A stretch of DNA of 64,000 nucleotides from Schistocephalus solidus (taxonomy: Eukaryota; Platyhelminthes; Cestoda; Diphyllobothriidea; Diphyllobothriidae), in the NCBI GenBank assembly GCA_017591395.1, contig WEDG01000449.1, forward strand, positions 1 to 64,000, given 5' to 3'. The notes beneath the pieces were generated by a model. It saw only the letters and a list, made by a program, of their open reading frames with translations, did no database searches and was not told the DNA's origin. Below are positions 30,346-43,110 of this stretch, one piece after another. The stretch's first letter is position 1; each line of letters begins with the position of its first letter. A program made the translations under genes and the position numbers.

Positions 30346-33300
30346 CAGCGGCCCGAGATAAGCGCTTAAGCCAGCACCCGTGCTGTCAGCATGCTAAACA
30401 CTTGCGTCACTGAAACTGTTTCTGTCGCTAGTTTCTTTAAAATGAATGGTAATGGCGCGTTGGTCCTTAAAGTTTGTCATCGCAAATTCGCTGCTCTTTT
30501 TTCTCATGAACTTTAAGTGGCCAACCGGGCAAGAAGATTGATCACGAAACGTACCTCGGGGGGGGGGGGGGGAGGGAATCACTGCCCTGTGCGCTTGCCT
30601 ACTGAAAATACATTTCATTTTCTTTGATACCCCTAGTAAGTCTCTGCATATCTTACTCCTACTTATAACATGTAAAATGGGATAATATTGGCACTGTATT
30701 TCAGTAAAAGGTAGTGATAAATTTACGGCACCCCGACAGGACATGCGAAGAGGAAGCGTCTGCAAACGCAGGCGCCTTAGCACAAACCTCCAGAGAAGTA
30801 CGGATTGAGGTTAAGGTGAACAGCAAATTTTGGGGGTGATGAAAAGTTCTACGATGAAGGCTCATCTTGGTGCTTGAACTTGAGCATTTTTACCTTCGTG
30901 AAATTTAGCGTAAAACCTTCAGTATTGTGGGAGCACTCTAATTCTTGTATTTTTTGGGGGAAGGCATATGAACTGTTCCTACCCCATTTCTTTAACAATG
31001 GGTTGCTGCTATTAGGCGTTTCGTAGAACTTGGAAGCTCATAGTGTCACAGGTTGGGGTTCTGCAAGCATATAATACTATTTACCCCATAGTAATACTAA
31101 AGTTTATAACGTTAATTCGTCATCCTATACGTTAGAATAAATGCCCTCACAGAGTTGACTTATCATGCGCTCATGTTTTTTCAAGCCAAATTTCGTCATT
31201 ATCTCTTGGAGTTTTTCCTACCCATCGTCTATAAAATCCTAAAAGGAGGAAGAAAATGTTGGAGAATTTGTTTCACTTCAGGGTTTCATGCCGGAGATTT
31301 CTTTTTACAACCAAGGAAAATAATACTGTTTTCTCTTTTAGTAATATGTAGGTGGTTAAGGCCAGCGTTGCAGAAAACCTTTTCATGGTCCTCTCACCTT
31401 CTGAAGCTCACCGACTGAGAAGGTTCCGAATCTGTTCATTCTAACCACGCAGAAGTGGTTTTTCATCGTTATGCAGATGTGAACGTTCTGACCTCAGCAA
31501 TGCAATGCTATGGATGGCCGAACGCGTTTTCACTAGAGCCATCCCACCGTTGGAGTTATTTGACTTTGATGTTTTAAACGGCAAAGTTTTCATGTCGTTA
31601 TCTTTATAACATCACTTCAAAAACCACGGTTGCATTAGAGGACAGTCTTTTGTGTTGCTACTTCAAGAGGCTTCTCTAGAAGTGCAGTATAAATCTGCTC
31701 TCCATTCATTAGGAACTTATCTCTTCACCCACATAAACTTTTCATGTATAATACTTTGAACATGGGTAAATCTACGCTGTTTTTGTGTGGTTCACGATAA
31801 AAACGACGGGTTTTTTGCGAATTACGTTGTGCCTCACAGATATTTAAAATACCACACACAGTACTGTTGTAATTTCTGACAACTCCCTCTTACATTACAT
31901 GGGTTGCACTTGCTCATAACTGAAATAGCCACTGAAGATTCCCTTTATCTTCTCTTTCACTAAAAATAATCAGCCAGCGGAAGGTTTTATTGGATTTGCC
32001 CGTTGATTTTTTGATGTTCTAACTAGATGCGTTGGAACCGAATGTTTGACTTACATATCCGAGTTTCAGATGTTCCTGGCCGATGGCTCCAAACTCCGAA
32101 CGTGGTTAAATGTCAACTATACTGGCGATTCCGTCTACTAGCTTGTAAACGGCAAAATAAGATCCTTCCCTAAAGTCATTTTAGTACTGACAGATACAGA
32201 CGTGCAGTTGCAGGTTTAGTGTACTTTTCCTTCGTCTGTAACACATAAGTGCTCTCCACCACGATCGGATGATAAAAGTGATTTGAAGAAAGAGAAGTAT
32301 GGGAACAAGATTCAAGCCGTGGCCATTGAGCTAATTTTAAAACCTGACGGCTGTCGGGTTCCACTGTTTCGTGGCAATGGATAGCAACCTGGCACAGCCA
32401 AAACTGCTCGCCTACAACAATGCAACCAGGATCTTCAGTGCAGCAACCATCTTCCCCTCACTGGGCCTATTGATGAAACCTAGATTTTGCAAGTCATGCT
32501 TTCGCATGTGAATGGAGTAGTGTCAGTGCGTACTTTCATGGACACGAAAGCAACAGGACAGATTTTCGACGATTGAAAATGAAAACGAGCAGGATGACTG
32601 AACTGCTATCGGCATGTCTCAATATTTCTAACCCCTTCCTATCCTGAACCGGAAGCAAAAACGGGTCAAACCATACAACACAGCAGCGACATGACAAAAT
32701 GCGTCCGCTGCTCTTGTAGGACTCAGTGGCTTCGGTTCAGATAGCTCCAACGCAACCACATCAACATGTTCCATTCTCACCTGCCGCATGACATCCCACA
32801 GACGCAAGTACAGAGTGTGAAATGCGTTGGAACTGTGGAGGCTGCTTGTGTACGTCTTTGCGACTGAATTCTCACCTTGTCAACAAAAAATGTAATCAGT
32901 GTGCAAAATATGCATCACTGGCAGTGACCCTGTTTCTAACTGTATCGGTGCCTGTTGACAGGCAGTTCGAAAATGACTCAACTATATTCGACTTATTTTA
33001 AGGGTTTTGTGATCGCGCATGAACCTATTTGTTTATTAACGCGTGAAGCATCTGCGCGCATCGCTCGAAGGTTCTCACTGTTATTCTTTCGTTTACAGAT
33101 GCTGAAAATTTGCAATTTTATTTCTTGGATTTTCGTCCCGTTTCTATACTCTAAAATGAGATCAAAAGGATACATCTTCTAGTCATTGATTGGCGCTAGG
33201 TTACGCCAACGGCGCCACAGGCCTCGCCACGGATAACGACACACCAAAATTGCCAAATTGGCTCTCAGTGGGAACAAATATCCTGTCTAAACTGGCTGCC

Positions 33301-34029
33301 AGTTATACAACTATTCCTCTGTGTTTATTGGTCCTCTTGTGGAGGATAACCTACATCCAGTATATTCGAGACGATCGATAAATTGGACCGTAAAGGCGCA
33401 GACTTGTTTCTCCTTGAGCTATTCATCACAACTTTTGGCTCAATCTGTGTATATGCGTAGCGGAACGGGTTTCAGGCTAGTGAATGAATTCGGTTGCAGT
33501 AAACATCTTTCAAAAAGATTTTTATGGCTGAGCAGCTTAAAGTTTACAGAAAGGGTATCTTAACCTTTATCTTCTCCTAAAAAGGCAGAGTAGACTAAAA
33601 TGCTTGCAATTCCCGAACATATATCTAAAGAGCTTTTGGGTTTGTTTAGTAAACAGGACACACAAAGGAAAAGGCATCGAATATTGCTTTCAATTACGGG
33701 CGAGTTTTCTATTTGTTTCCTTTAGTACACCTTCAGTGCATGTGAAATCCTTAAGTAATTAAAACTTTAAATTCAACAAAGATACTGAGGAGGTGGCCCT
33801 TCTATGCACACGGCCTGTTTGATCTATCTCATTTCACGTAATGACTTCCTCCATTTTTGCGGTCTACGTAAGGCGTGAATTAGACTGCACAGTGTGTGCG
33901 CGGTGTCGCCAAGGTAATTGAAAGTGTACTGCCATTTAGATTATTCCTGAAGCCTTAACAAGGGTTACAATCAGCTGCCTATTCAGCTCGAAAGAAACCA
34001 CGAGCGGCAAAACCCTATGATTCTAACGG
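30346..34029. other. No recognised gene
   Basis: About 3.7 kb with no recognisable protein, RNA gene or known repeat. The longest open frame (30394-30783, minus, 129 residues) covers the G-run and has no family motif. Others at 31155-31418, 32955-33182 and 33321-33563 are unremarkable. Confidence 0.5.
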
Positions 34030-34170
34030 CATTGCACTGATTTCCAGGGTGATTAAAGTCAGCATTAAGGTTACTGTTAGGGTAGGAGGCAAGTTAAGGG
34101 TTGAGCCTATGGTAGGGGCTTATGACACGAAAATATTTATTATGACTGGAATTTTGCGCAGTGCCACAAG
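34030..34170. repeat. Degenerate telomere-like tract with TTGCGCA boundary
   Basis: TTAAGG, GTTAGGGTAGG and AAGTTAAGGGTTGAG units, ending in TGGAATTTTGCGCAGTGCCA at 34147-34166. That end differs from the boundary at 23508 at only a few positions. Confidence 0.7.
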
Positions 34171-34294
34171 TATTCCAGTGGGCTGTTTCTATTCCCGTGT
34201 CTTAAGTCAAAAGCTAAAATGTGTGTTTCCACTGCCATTTCGAGTTGTTTCTACAGCATGATGATGGGGCTTTCAAGAAAATCAAAAGCGGTAT

Positions 34295-35118
34295 GTCGGG
34301 TTTTTGATAAACCCGTGACTTGATCCTTTAAAAAATCGCATATGCTCCGCTAAGAATTGCATTAGCTCTCGATTTATTATTTTTCCATTATTTTTCAGCA
34401 GGTTGAGGAGAGGCTAATTGGTGTGTAATTATTTGCGGAGACCTTGCTGCCACCTTTATATAGTGGTGTGATTCGTGCAGATTTCCAATCAGCAGGTAAC
34501 GTACCGGCTTCGAACGAGGTTTGGAAAAGCATGGACAACGGTTTAGCCAGTTCCGCAGCGAGTTCCTTTAGTATGTTTGGCGGTATATCATCTGGACCCA
34601 GTGATTTAGACTCATTCAAAGCCAACAGCTCTTTATTAAAATTTGCTTCGTCGAAAGATACAGCCTCTATTGTTGGACCCTCATCGAAGTCGTCGTCGGG
34701 AGGATTAAATGCGCTTTCACTTGTAAAGATGGATTTAAAGAATTCTGAAAGGTGCTCCGCTTTTGCTCCATCCTCACTAATCTCTAGGTTTTCGCTAGTT
34801 TTAAGTAAGGGAACTGGGTCCCTGTTACGTGTGCTTTGTCTAATATAGTTAGAGAATAACTTTGGATTTTCCACTGCACGGTTCAAAAGGTCTTTTTCGA
34901 AAGTCTTATCGTGTCCTGAGGATAAGCCGTTTACCTTTGTTCCTTTGTACTTTGTATGCGTTTATGGACGCAGGATTCTCATCAGCGAGTGATTTCTTCC
35001 ACAATCTACGCTTTTTATTTACTTCTTTTTTCAACGTTTGAGTCAGCCACTGGAGTCTTTTATCCAGTCTCTTACGTGAAATCGGGCAGTGGTTGCTGAG
35101 GAGAATATGCAATAACAC
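34295..35118 (-). pseudogene. Element B reverse transcriptase, N-terminal half
   Basis: Frame 35118-34906 begins with ILLSNHCPISRKRLDKRLQW and a basic linker. Frame 34886-34395 gives NPKLFSNYIRQSTRNRDPVP, EHLSEFFKSIFT, LLALNESKSLGPDDIPPNIL, TLPADWKSARITPLYKGGS and NNYTPISL. The reading then shifts and fades through KIMEK...INRELMQFLAEH to about 34300. Motifs A and C are absent. Confidence 0.86.
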
Positions 35119-35129
35119 TGAACCATTCC

Positions 35130-36022
35130 CAATCCTCGGTCACATTGCCAGAAAAAGCTGATTCCCAGTTGATTTTAATTGAGTGGAGTCTTCGTTTGAT
35201 CAAAGTCACCATGCCAAATATTTCTTCTAAATCTGGTGGGCTGTTCAGGCACCGAAAACATCGAGTAGTCTCAGTTAAGTACGACGTGGTCACTCCGACC
35301 TAGGGGAGGTAGACATCGCACTTCATTAATATTATCTAGCGATTTCGTTAAACAACAGGTTCAAACAGTTTGACTGTTGTCCCTCCCGCACCCTCGTTGG
35401 AAATAAGACGTGCTGAGTGAGGAATGACCTCAGTGCCATGTCCAAAAACGTCGGTCAAAAGCTAGTTCTGGACCGCGTGCATATACTGAACTCCAGTCAG
35501 TGAGCTGTGCATTGATGTCACCCATTATTAAGACGTCAGATCGAGAAGCAAATCTTTCTAGCTCTTCTAACAGGCGCGCGTCAGCTCAAAGTCACTTCTT
35601 GGTGGTCGGTAGATGGTCAGGACTTCAAGGCTGTGTGATTTCGGCACCTTTATTCTGAGCTAAATAGTTTCGGAGCCAAATGCAAACTGTTCTGTTTTTT
35701 CTGAAACTAGGAATCCCTGTTTTACGTAGGTTACAACGCCTCCTCCCTGACGCCCTTCCCGGTCTCTTCTGAATAGCTGGTAGCCAGGTATAGTTAACTC
35801 ACTGTCGTCCACGTGTTGGGACCACCAGGTTTCTGTCAAGACAATTACTTCTGGTGAGAGATCACAGACATGGATCTTCATCTCGTCAAACTTTGATAAC
35901 ATGCTTTGCGCATTGGTGTACATGAATTTAATTTTTCGGTTTAAGGGACATGTGGTTACGATGCGACTTGAGGCTTCAGTTAATGACTCGGCTGCGTGGT
36001 CATCCGTACCGGACCAGCCCAA
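35130..36022 (-). pseudogene. Element B APE-type endonuclease
   Basis: The open frame 36022-35660 gives KIKFMYTNAQSMLSKFDEMK, SPEVIVLTETWWS (catalytic Glu), ELTIPGYQLFRRDREGRQGG and GVVTYV. After a break the segment continues in other frames with SLEVLTIYRPPRS, VLIMGDINAQLTDW and LGRSDHVVLN. Catalytic residues are largely retained, but a frameshift near 35590 and stops disrupt the frame. It is nearly identical to the element A endonuclease. Confidence 0.86.
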
Positions 36023-36139
36023 TGGAAGAATGGGGGATGCTGCCTCACTTGGTTGTTGTAGATAAGAAAATTTAGCTCCCCCCTCGCTGAACCGCTTTCT
36101 CAGTTCTAGAACTAGTATACGACGTTTCAGCCTTTCTGC

Positions 36140-37230
36140 TGGTGAGAAGTCCCGTTGAACAAAAACGCCGGGGTTGGAGCTTTACACTCTAAATCGCCTG
36201 GAAAGAATGAGCCTAGACTGCTCGCTACTGACCAGCATGGCTTTGAGAGTTTGAGGGCGTGTTGATTCCGGTGGGATTTTCTGTCCGTTTCCCAAGGTGG
36301 AAGGCTTTGATCACTTCTACTGCGTCAGAGGGTTCCAAAATGATATTAAGTAGGTCCTGGAAGAGCACTAGGTCATCCGAAACTCGTTCCATGGTTGTGA
36401 TTGCACTCGATTCCGGGAGTTGCTGTATAATGATGCATTTTTCGCTATCAATTTGATTTGCATCTACCATTGGGGTGACATTTGCTAAATTATGTATTGC
36501 TCGGACACTATTCGCTGGGGATGGCGGAGCAGATGCTTGTTCGTGGCCTGTTTTGCCAGACTTGGGAGAAGCACCTGGCACAGAGGGCAGCGCATTGTAA
36601 TCAGTAGTTCTGGTGGGGGAATCGATAGCACTGCTCGTACTTGATTTAACAAGCTAGAATTTTTTTGCGATTCATTTATAGTTTTATGACCCACGGCGTT
36701 TAAAGTGATAGGTGGCACGCTCTTCGACGTTTCTGGTTCGGGTTTGGTGTAGATATGTCTCGGAAGCCCTGGTCTATTACTCTTGGCCTTTTTACTGACA
36801 GATTAATATTTTTCTTGTTTTTAGAGTTATCTCGCTGTTTGTTTTCATCTTGCATTTTCGCTATTTGTTCTGGGGCTGCCGTAACAGCTACTGAAATTGT
36901 TGCTGGCGTACCTTTTACGTGATGTCCTTTCGCCCTACTTCTAGTTATCCGCCCAATAGGTTCATTCTTATCGTCGACCGTGCCTAACCTAGAACGTAGC
37001 AGGATTTTCATCTTCTCAATCTCTTCCTCGACATGATTGATGTTGCCGGCCAACCCTTGGCTTCCACTGCAAATTCTGTCGGCATGTGGTACGCCCATAC
37101 AGTCAGTTAAAGTTTGCGATATCGCTCGTTGTCGTGATGCGGTGGCCGAATGGTTAGTGCGCACGGCTAAAATGTCGAGGGTAGGTAGATCGACCCCGTG
37201 CTCTGACATACGATTTGGGTAACAGTGCAC
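36140..37230 (-). pseudogene. Element B ORF1 (RNA-binding protein relic)
   Basis: Two open frames. The first (37230-36700) has an acidic, coiled-coil-like stretch (VEEEIEKMKILLRSRL) followed by a basic TRSRAKG and a Lys/Asn-rich tail. The second (36581-36225) contains the RRM-like start CIIIQQLPESSA...RVSDDLVLFQDLLN and VIKAFHLGKR. That block matches the ORF1 of element D (NIVIRGVPES, KAFRLGKA). Such ORF1 proteins coat the element RNA. The first 30 residues of the first frame are translated from a tRNA-like sequence (37139-37211) and may not be native to the element. Confidence 0.72.
37139..37211 (+). other. tRNA-like sequence (A and B box), antisense to element B
   Basis: GGTGGCCGAATGGTTAGTGC fits a tRNA A box (TGGCNNANNGG), and GATCGACCCC about 40 bases later fits a degenerate B box. 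The general look is of a Ser/Leu-type tRNA. The acceptor stem does not pair well, so this is a tRNA pseudogene or a SINE head rather than a working gene. Confidence 0.5.
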
Positions 37231-37240
37231 ATATATATCA

Positions 37241-38119
37241 TACCGTGAATTTACGAAAAAGGAAGAATCTGCAATGTAATGAGGCTTTTTCTACGGCAAA
37301 ATTGTAGACAATTACTATACTTATGTTAAGTTTTTCGAAATATTGTAAAGAGGAAAAGCTTTATGAATGTTTTCGGTTAAGCCTATTTTTGGACAAACTG
37401 ACAAGCAGAACATTAAGCAGTGCAGAAACGATCGACTCAGCCTTTTATAGATGACGATCCGCTAATTCGACGAACAGTTTGATGCCCTATTTTGACCAAG
37501 TTTCTCTGCGTAGCTCAAGCCGAGATTTCCGCGGAAGTCTTTCACGAAAGAATGACCGTTTTGCAGAAAATTGTTCTGGTCGGACGATAAGGATCTCGAT
37601 AGATCTCAAGCGAAGGATTGTTGACGAAAAGCGTTTTTTAATCCACTTTTTGACTGAAGACTGCTGTTTGCAGTATGAAGACACAATTAAAAAAAATTTC
37701 TCTGCCTGCTACTAAAAATTCAAAATTCAAACCACGCGGTTGACTTGCGTTAACCACCTTTTCGTACCGGGTTTTATTGCAACTCAATGCTTCATGGACG
37801 CCAACACGCCTACCGAAAAGCATCTCAGTGGTAATGCCAAAACGAAATGACCAATTTGAGTCGTATTTTAGGCCTCCGCCCACAATAATTCGTTCACTGG
37901 AGGGCGATAGTCAGAAGAAGGGCTGAAGAAGCGGAGTCTAGCTGTCCCCATTTTCCCTAAACTTCCACTGATGCTGCCTTCCGGAAAGAGCAAACGTTTT
38001 CCATGTTTTTTCAACTACACCGAATCGGCGTGGATCAGTTCCGTGACCTCAACGCATGACAGGGAATAGCACCCACCCGCTACGTAATACAGGCAAATTC
38101 CACGAAATTTAAGGATGGG
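37241..38119. other. No recognised gene
   Basis: AT-rich. Open frames 37479-37715 (plus) and 37638-37883 (minus) have no family motif. Confidence 0.45.
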
Positions 38120-38211
38120 CACTTATTTCCGTGGGTTATCTATAAATCTATACCTAAGCATATCTCTAATCTTAACTGTAATTTATTTGGAATGGAGCGC
38201 AAAGCCACACA
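38120..38211. repeat. Short telomere-like tract with GCGCAA boundary
   Basis: Degenerate CTAA units between CCGTGGGTTATCTATAAATC and TTGGAATGGAGCGCAAAGCC (about 38187-38206). A diverged copy of the telomere-like family. Confidence 0.5.
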
Positions 38212-39014
38212 TAAGACAGAGCGTTCCATTTTCTATCGGAAAAAGAGGACAGGTAAAATGGACACATATTGCAGACTTACACTGAGGAAGGTATTGCAAG
38301 TGGTTGAGATAACTGACCTAGCTGGAACCGGCTGCCAATACTGGCTTTGGGCTTTGCAAATATAGCTGCAAACGTATGTGCTCCAGGTTGGAATTAGATC
38401 GGTGAGCTCCGACAGTGTCATATTTGCCCTACCTTGGGCTTGGCACGCTCATCTCCGGTGGACTTATTGCATAGTTTTACCCATTAGGGTGGGTGCTGCA
38501 TGTTCTTCCAATACAAAGGCAGTCTGGCAAGCCAAAATGGAAACCTACAGTACTCCTAATAACCGCAGTTTAATAACAGTAAAATTTATTTAACAAAACC
38601 GTGTAGAGAATGATAGTTACTTTAAGGTTTTAACCAGCAGTTTACATGCAAAAGAAATGTAGTTGACTGGCCTTGGGGTTGGGAATCGTCCGGGGAGTTG
38701 AGGAGCACTTGTTGACGTTTCCTGATAAGAAAAAATAGGTTTGAATGCCACCGCGAGCAGGCCAAACAACAATTTGTATGGTCACATGACAGACGAGCGT
38801 CGGCTGGAGGTTTCGACGATGAAAGAGGACAAATTGTCGTCATGCCACGTTCGGTAGAATGGTTTGTACATAAAATCAAACTCAGGCACAGTCGCCTTAA
38901 GATTCCCTCTTATTTTAATCCCAGACATCTGCTAGTTGTCAGACAAATCAGGCTACCTTGAATAACAAACCGATAGCTGATAGAAGCGAGCAGGCAAGTT
39001 CCATGAAGCAGTTT
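38212..39014. other. No recognised gene
   Basis: No coding family, RNA gene or repeat recognised. Confidence 0.45.
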
Positions 39015-39630
39015 ACAAGACGAAGATACGATAGCTGGTAAATGGCTCTTATTGGCTTCGCGTTTCAGATTCTCTCTCGAAGTCATCGTCAGAGAAGACT
39101 GTAGAAAAGGGTTAATGCAGGCACAAAGTGCGCAGTATTTATAGGGCGTGCTGGCCAGACGACCACACGCCTAGTGTATCAAGCAGTACTTGTGTTCATC
39201 GCTGGAGCTCGAAGTTGATGGGATGCTGGCTTTTTGGTCCGTACCCGAGTAAATACTGAGCGTAATTTCATCACCGGTGTCGATTCTCGGCGTGACGATT
39301 ACTTGGTAATCTGGTTCACTGTAACCGAGACTACTGGTCAGCTGCATCCTGCTCGCGTGGCTAGTAATGGTGCCAGAGCAAAATTGAAATCCGGAATATC
39401 AAACCGCGAGGTTATTGTGCTTGTTACTTGACTGCGGGGTAGAGAACTATGACTCAAGCAGTTCACGGCCCACACGGTTGTCAGACCTTATAAGAATTTC
39501 AGCCTCAGCATTTCGGTCCAATTGCATGGGCCGCGACCTGAAAGCAGGCATCCTTCCCCTCACTGCTGCCACAGGCTTGGCCATTCGCGTCTAATGTAGT
39601 CTCCCAGTTCCTACGACATAGTTGCTTTGT
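39015..39630 (-). mobile_element. Penelope-like element 3' end (PLE3), relic
   Basis: The reverse complement begins RQSNYV...GTGRLH, then TRMAKP, with a stop inside. It ends EAEILIRS...GRELLES followed by TAG at the place where PLE2 has ELLES and a stop. The next 380 bp match the PLE2 downstream module, including CCTATAAATACTGCGC (about 39140-39160 on the plus coordinates) and AATAAGAGC near the end. It is a 5'-truncated Penelope insertion carrying only the nuclease tail and the promoter-like module. Confidence 0.75.
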
Positions 39631-40639
39631 CTGAAACTTAAAAGATATATCGACTTTGATTTAACAACTTGGAAATATAATTATTCAGACAGAGCATGGG
39701 AAAGGAAAATGTCAAACATATTCTGCTCTGAAAGAATCGTACGCCGAATCCAACACAACAGTCTCCTTATAGTCCAACAAGTATGTACATTAGATAGGCT
39801 AAGTCGTGAAATATTAACAGAAGATCTGAATTTGTGTTTAAAGTTCGAATCGAGTACTTAAGTGGGTTCGCAATATTAATTATTGTGTGGCATAACCCCA
39901 AGATATTTCACTCGCACCAGGATGCAGGTTTTTAAACAAACTCCTTTCAAACCACTTGGAAAAGCTACACTCTGGAAAAGTGCCTAAATAAATAGTATGA
40001 CATTTTAATAAGTTTTTAATGCCTTATAAAGTCAAATATATTTTACAGAATGTATGCAAGAAAATACATATATCATTAAAACTCGAACACTTCCTTGACT
40101 CTGCAGCTTTGGGATTCGCAGTAAATCGGCCAACTCCGACCAAACCATGACGTCCGCCAAGAAAGTTGGTAAAAAATGCACTGTCAATTCTGGGGTATTT
40201 GTAAAAATGCTAACCCGTGCTAGAATTTATAAAAGCTGCGGGGCATCTGACCTTTTACCAAAGCTTCTGTTAAATATCAGCACTGCGAAGGTAAGTGGGC
40301 AGCCTTAAATAAACAACATTTGCTGTTGGCTTTAGAATTGCACTTTCCTCAGCAATCGTCCGGACGAACCAATTACTTTGCAGCTTCGGTCACTGTCGGA
40401 ATCTTCGCGCAGTACAGCGGCTGGTGGTCAACGACAGGGTAAGCAAATGGCGCTTCTAGTAAATCTGTTATGTAAACCGAAATAGATGATTTTTTTTACC
40501 TTTATGAAATTTTTGACAAATTGATCATTAGACGCTCGGGTGAGGATCTAATGTATAGGTCCAATGCATCTTGTAGTGCAAGAGAGCTACTTATTTGAGT
40601 TAAGCGAGATGTTATGCTCGGGTTTGTATCTGTTTAATC
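39631..40639. other. No recognised gene
   Basis: No family recognised. The 79-residue frame at 39622-39861 has no motif. Confidence 0.45.
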
Positions 40640-40880
40640 AGCAAATTTTGGGTTGTGGGTTTACGGTTAGGATTGGGTTTTACTGCTGACGTAAGGGTTC
40701 GGAAGTAGTTAAGTTAGTTAAGGATAGTTTTACGTGATGTAGGGGGGAGGAAAGGATTAAGGTCTAGGGTTAGAACTAAAGGTTATGGTATAGAGTCTTA
40801 TGTTTAGGGGGAGGGCTACGGGGAATGGTTATGGCTTAGCGCTTGGGCTTAGGGTTAGGGCTTAGAATAAGGGTTGCGGC
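40640..40880. repeat. Degenerate telomere-like tract (TTAGGG orientation)
   Basis: Clusters of GGGTTAGGGCTTAG, GTTAGTTAAGG and GGTTAGGATTGGG units over about 240 bp. The shared GGAAT...GCGC boundary was not clearly found next to it. Confidence 0.65.
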
Positions 40881-43110
40881 TTTAGCTGGAGCAGTTGGTT
40901 GCCCTTTTCAGCAGTCTGTTGCATACCAGGCCCTAGTGATTACATCTGGCTTCCACGTTTCCAGCCAATTTTCAACCCATTTAAACATAATCAGTTGATT
41001 TGCGCGCTCTTTGCTTTAACTCTTTTTGGTGTGTTTAAACAGCTTAATGGGTTACATCGCGGTTTTTATTCCTTCATTTCCCGAGTTCTTAGTCCTCCGT
41101 GGCCTTTTTACCCACCTACAAATCCCCTTCCTACCACCAGGCCCGTATTATCTTGGCATTAGGCTGCGAGATAATCAATCTTCTGACCTTACTTTATTAA
41201 CTTTTTCGGATCAAAATCAAATTTACGAATTTCGGCTAATATTTTATGAGATAGGAAATGAACGGTGGATGACGTAACTCATGGAACATGGTATCGACAT
41301 TTGATTGATGAGTTTAGCGTACATTTAGTCGGGTTGTTATTGTTTGTTGAGTATATTTCATGCTAAAAATTGGTTTTCTTAAGAATATTGCATGTTAAAG
41401 AAGGCAAGCAGGCAGGATTTGGGCAGGTTGTTGGATATCCAAAAATTCCTATGCGATTTAATATCACATAACATAAACTGTTATTTTTGTGCGTTGTGCT
41501 ATAAAAGAACATTTATCTAAACAAGAAAGGCTTCAAATAAATCCCTCCTGTGACCGGAAAATATGATCTTAATTCAATGAAAATCAGATAAAGGAAAAAA
41601 TCTAAAGAATCGCAGTTTTCCAGGAAAAAGAAATGAATTTGGCTTTCACAAATGTTTGTTGTTTTTTGTCCCAAAAGGCAGTACTAAGCTTGCTTACCAG
41701 TATTTTCTTTTACTTCCCCGAAAATAGGGACAGAAAACAAAATTTTCAATAAACTGTGGAGTTGGACGCTAAGAACAACCTATGCTAAACGGAAGCATGT
41801 GATACTATATGTTTTTATATAACAGAGGTTTCGCTAATCGGGGATTTAAGAACGTGATAGACAGAAAATTAACATTTTTCGCAAAATCTTATTGTATATT
41901 CAGTCACTCTTTTTGCGTTTACAATCGTAGGAGGAGGCATTTAACTAGAACATATAGTGCAAACTTTCCAATATAAAGCGAAAGGTGAGGTCCTCATTTT
42001 CAGCAGAAAATGTCTCACTTTCTTCAGGGAAGTCAAAAAAAACAGTCAAACCTCCAAATTTGTGTCTTGACTTAACCTTGGAACAAGGTAAAGTGCGCAT
42101 ATATTCCTTAGCTTAATATCTAATTAGAGCACATTTTAATGAGGTACCTTATCATGGAAAGTTGTTTAATTGATCAAATATATATTGATTGCCAAATGCT
42201 GTTGTGGATGTTCATTTTTTTCGGCCACCTGCTTTAGATAGAATATCCAAAAACTCACTATTAGGGCAAATACTTTTAAGAAATATTTTATTTCAAAGGA
42301 TTTGATAAACATATATAACCGAAGCTTCATTTGTAAACAGTCGCTTGAAAACCATGACCATGGTGAGACACTCATCGGTATTTCAAGAACGATTTGACAC
42401 TAATTATAATGCAATGTCAAAACATCAATGAAGGAATTTGGCGAAAGGAAAGTTCTCTTAATGTGCATAAAATGGTATATTTATGATAAGAAATGAAAAA
42501 TCTTTTTAAATTTATTAGTCACAGTTACAGCGATTAAGCCCGTTTTCAGAATGTGCCACCCTTCTGAATAAATTAATATTAATTTATCTATTTCCTTTAA
42601 GTTTGTAAATTCATATTGGGTCATCCGTTATTATTTCAAAGCTCCGTATATGTGCGTTTGCCGGTTTGCGACTGAGTATCAATCACTTCACATGCAATTG
42701 TTCACCCAATGTACTATATATATGAAGTTGGCGGGACATTCGTGACCCCCGAGGGACTGGCAGGTACTTTCTTTGTTAGTGATCCCCTGGAATGGGATTA
42801 AGAAAAAACAATCACCACAGGGTCCAGTTTCGGATCCAGGGGATTTTCACAGCAATCGACTGTAATACAAAAGAAAAGAACGCACTTAATCCTTAATTCC
42901 TATCTCCCGCCTCATTTCTCTTCGCTTCCAAGGTTGCCAATTAAAATAACCATGGGTTTTTTGGCTCTTAAATCTACAGGAAGATAAGTAGGATTTAATT
43001 GGTGGTTCATATTGTTTTTACAGAAAATGGCCTTCCAATGTCCAGAATGCCTTTCTGAAACTTCTAATTCCTTATTCTTTTGTATTCTCTCCTCTTAAGC
43101 GTTCGTAGAG
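40881..43110. other. No recognised gene; upstream region of the candidate host gene
   Basis: AT-rich sequence. A CTATATATATGAAG stretch at about 42715 could serve as a TATA element about 390 bases ahead of the 43111 ATG, but nothing else supports it. No upstream exon was identified. Confidence 0.4.

Larger units (their letters stand above)
34295..37240 (-). mobile_element. CR1-like non-LTR retrotransposon B (3'-truncated)
   Basis: Minus-strand element that, with A, defines one family. From the right it has ORF1 (37230-36140), EN (35950-35130) and the RT N-terminal half (35080-34295). It stops inside the RT near the segment that corresponds to QHGFR of element C. The catalytic RT core and 3' UTR are therefore missing, which is unusual because target-primed insertion normally truncates the 5' end. 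Deletion or rearrangement after insertion is the likely cause. Confidence 0.88.

Noticed and set aside
30394..30783. 129-residue minus-strand open frame as a host gene
   Set aside because: It spans a G homopolymer, has no domain or exon signal, and composition is unremarkable.
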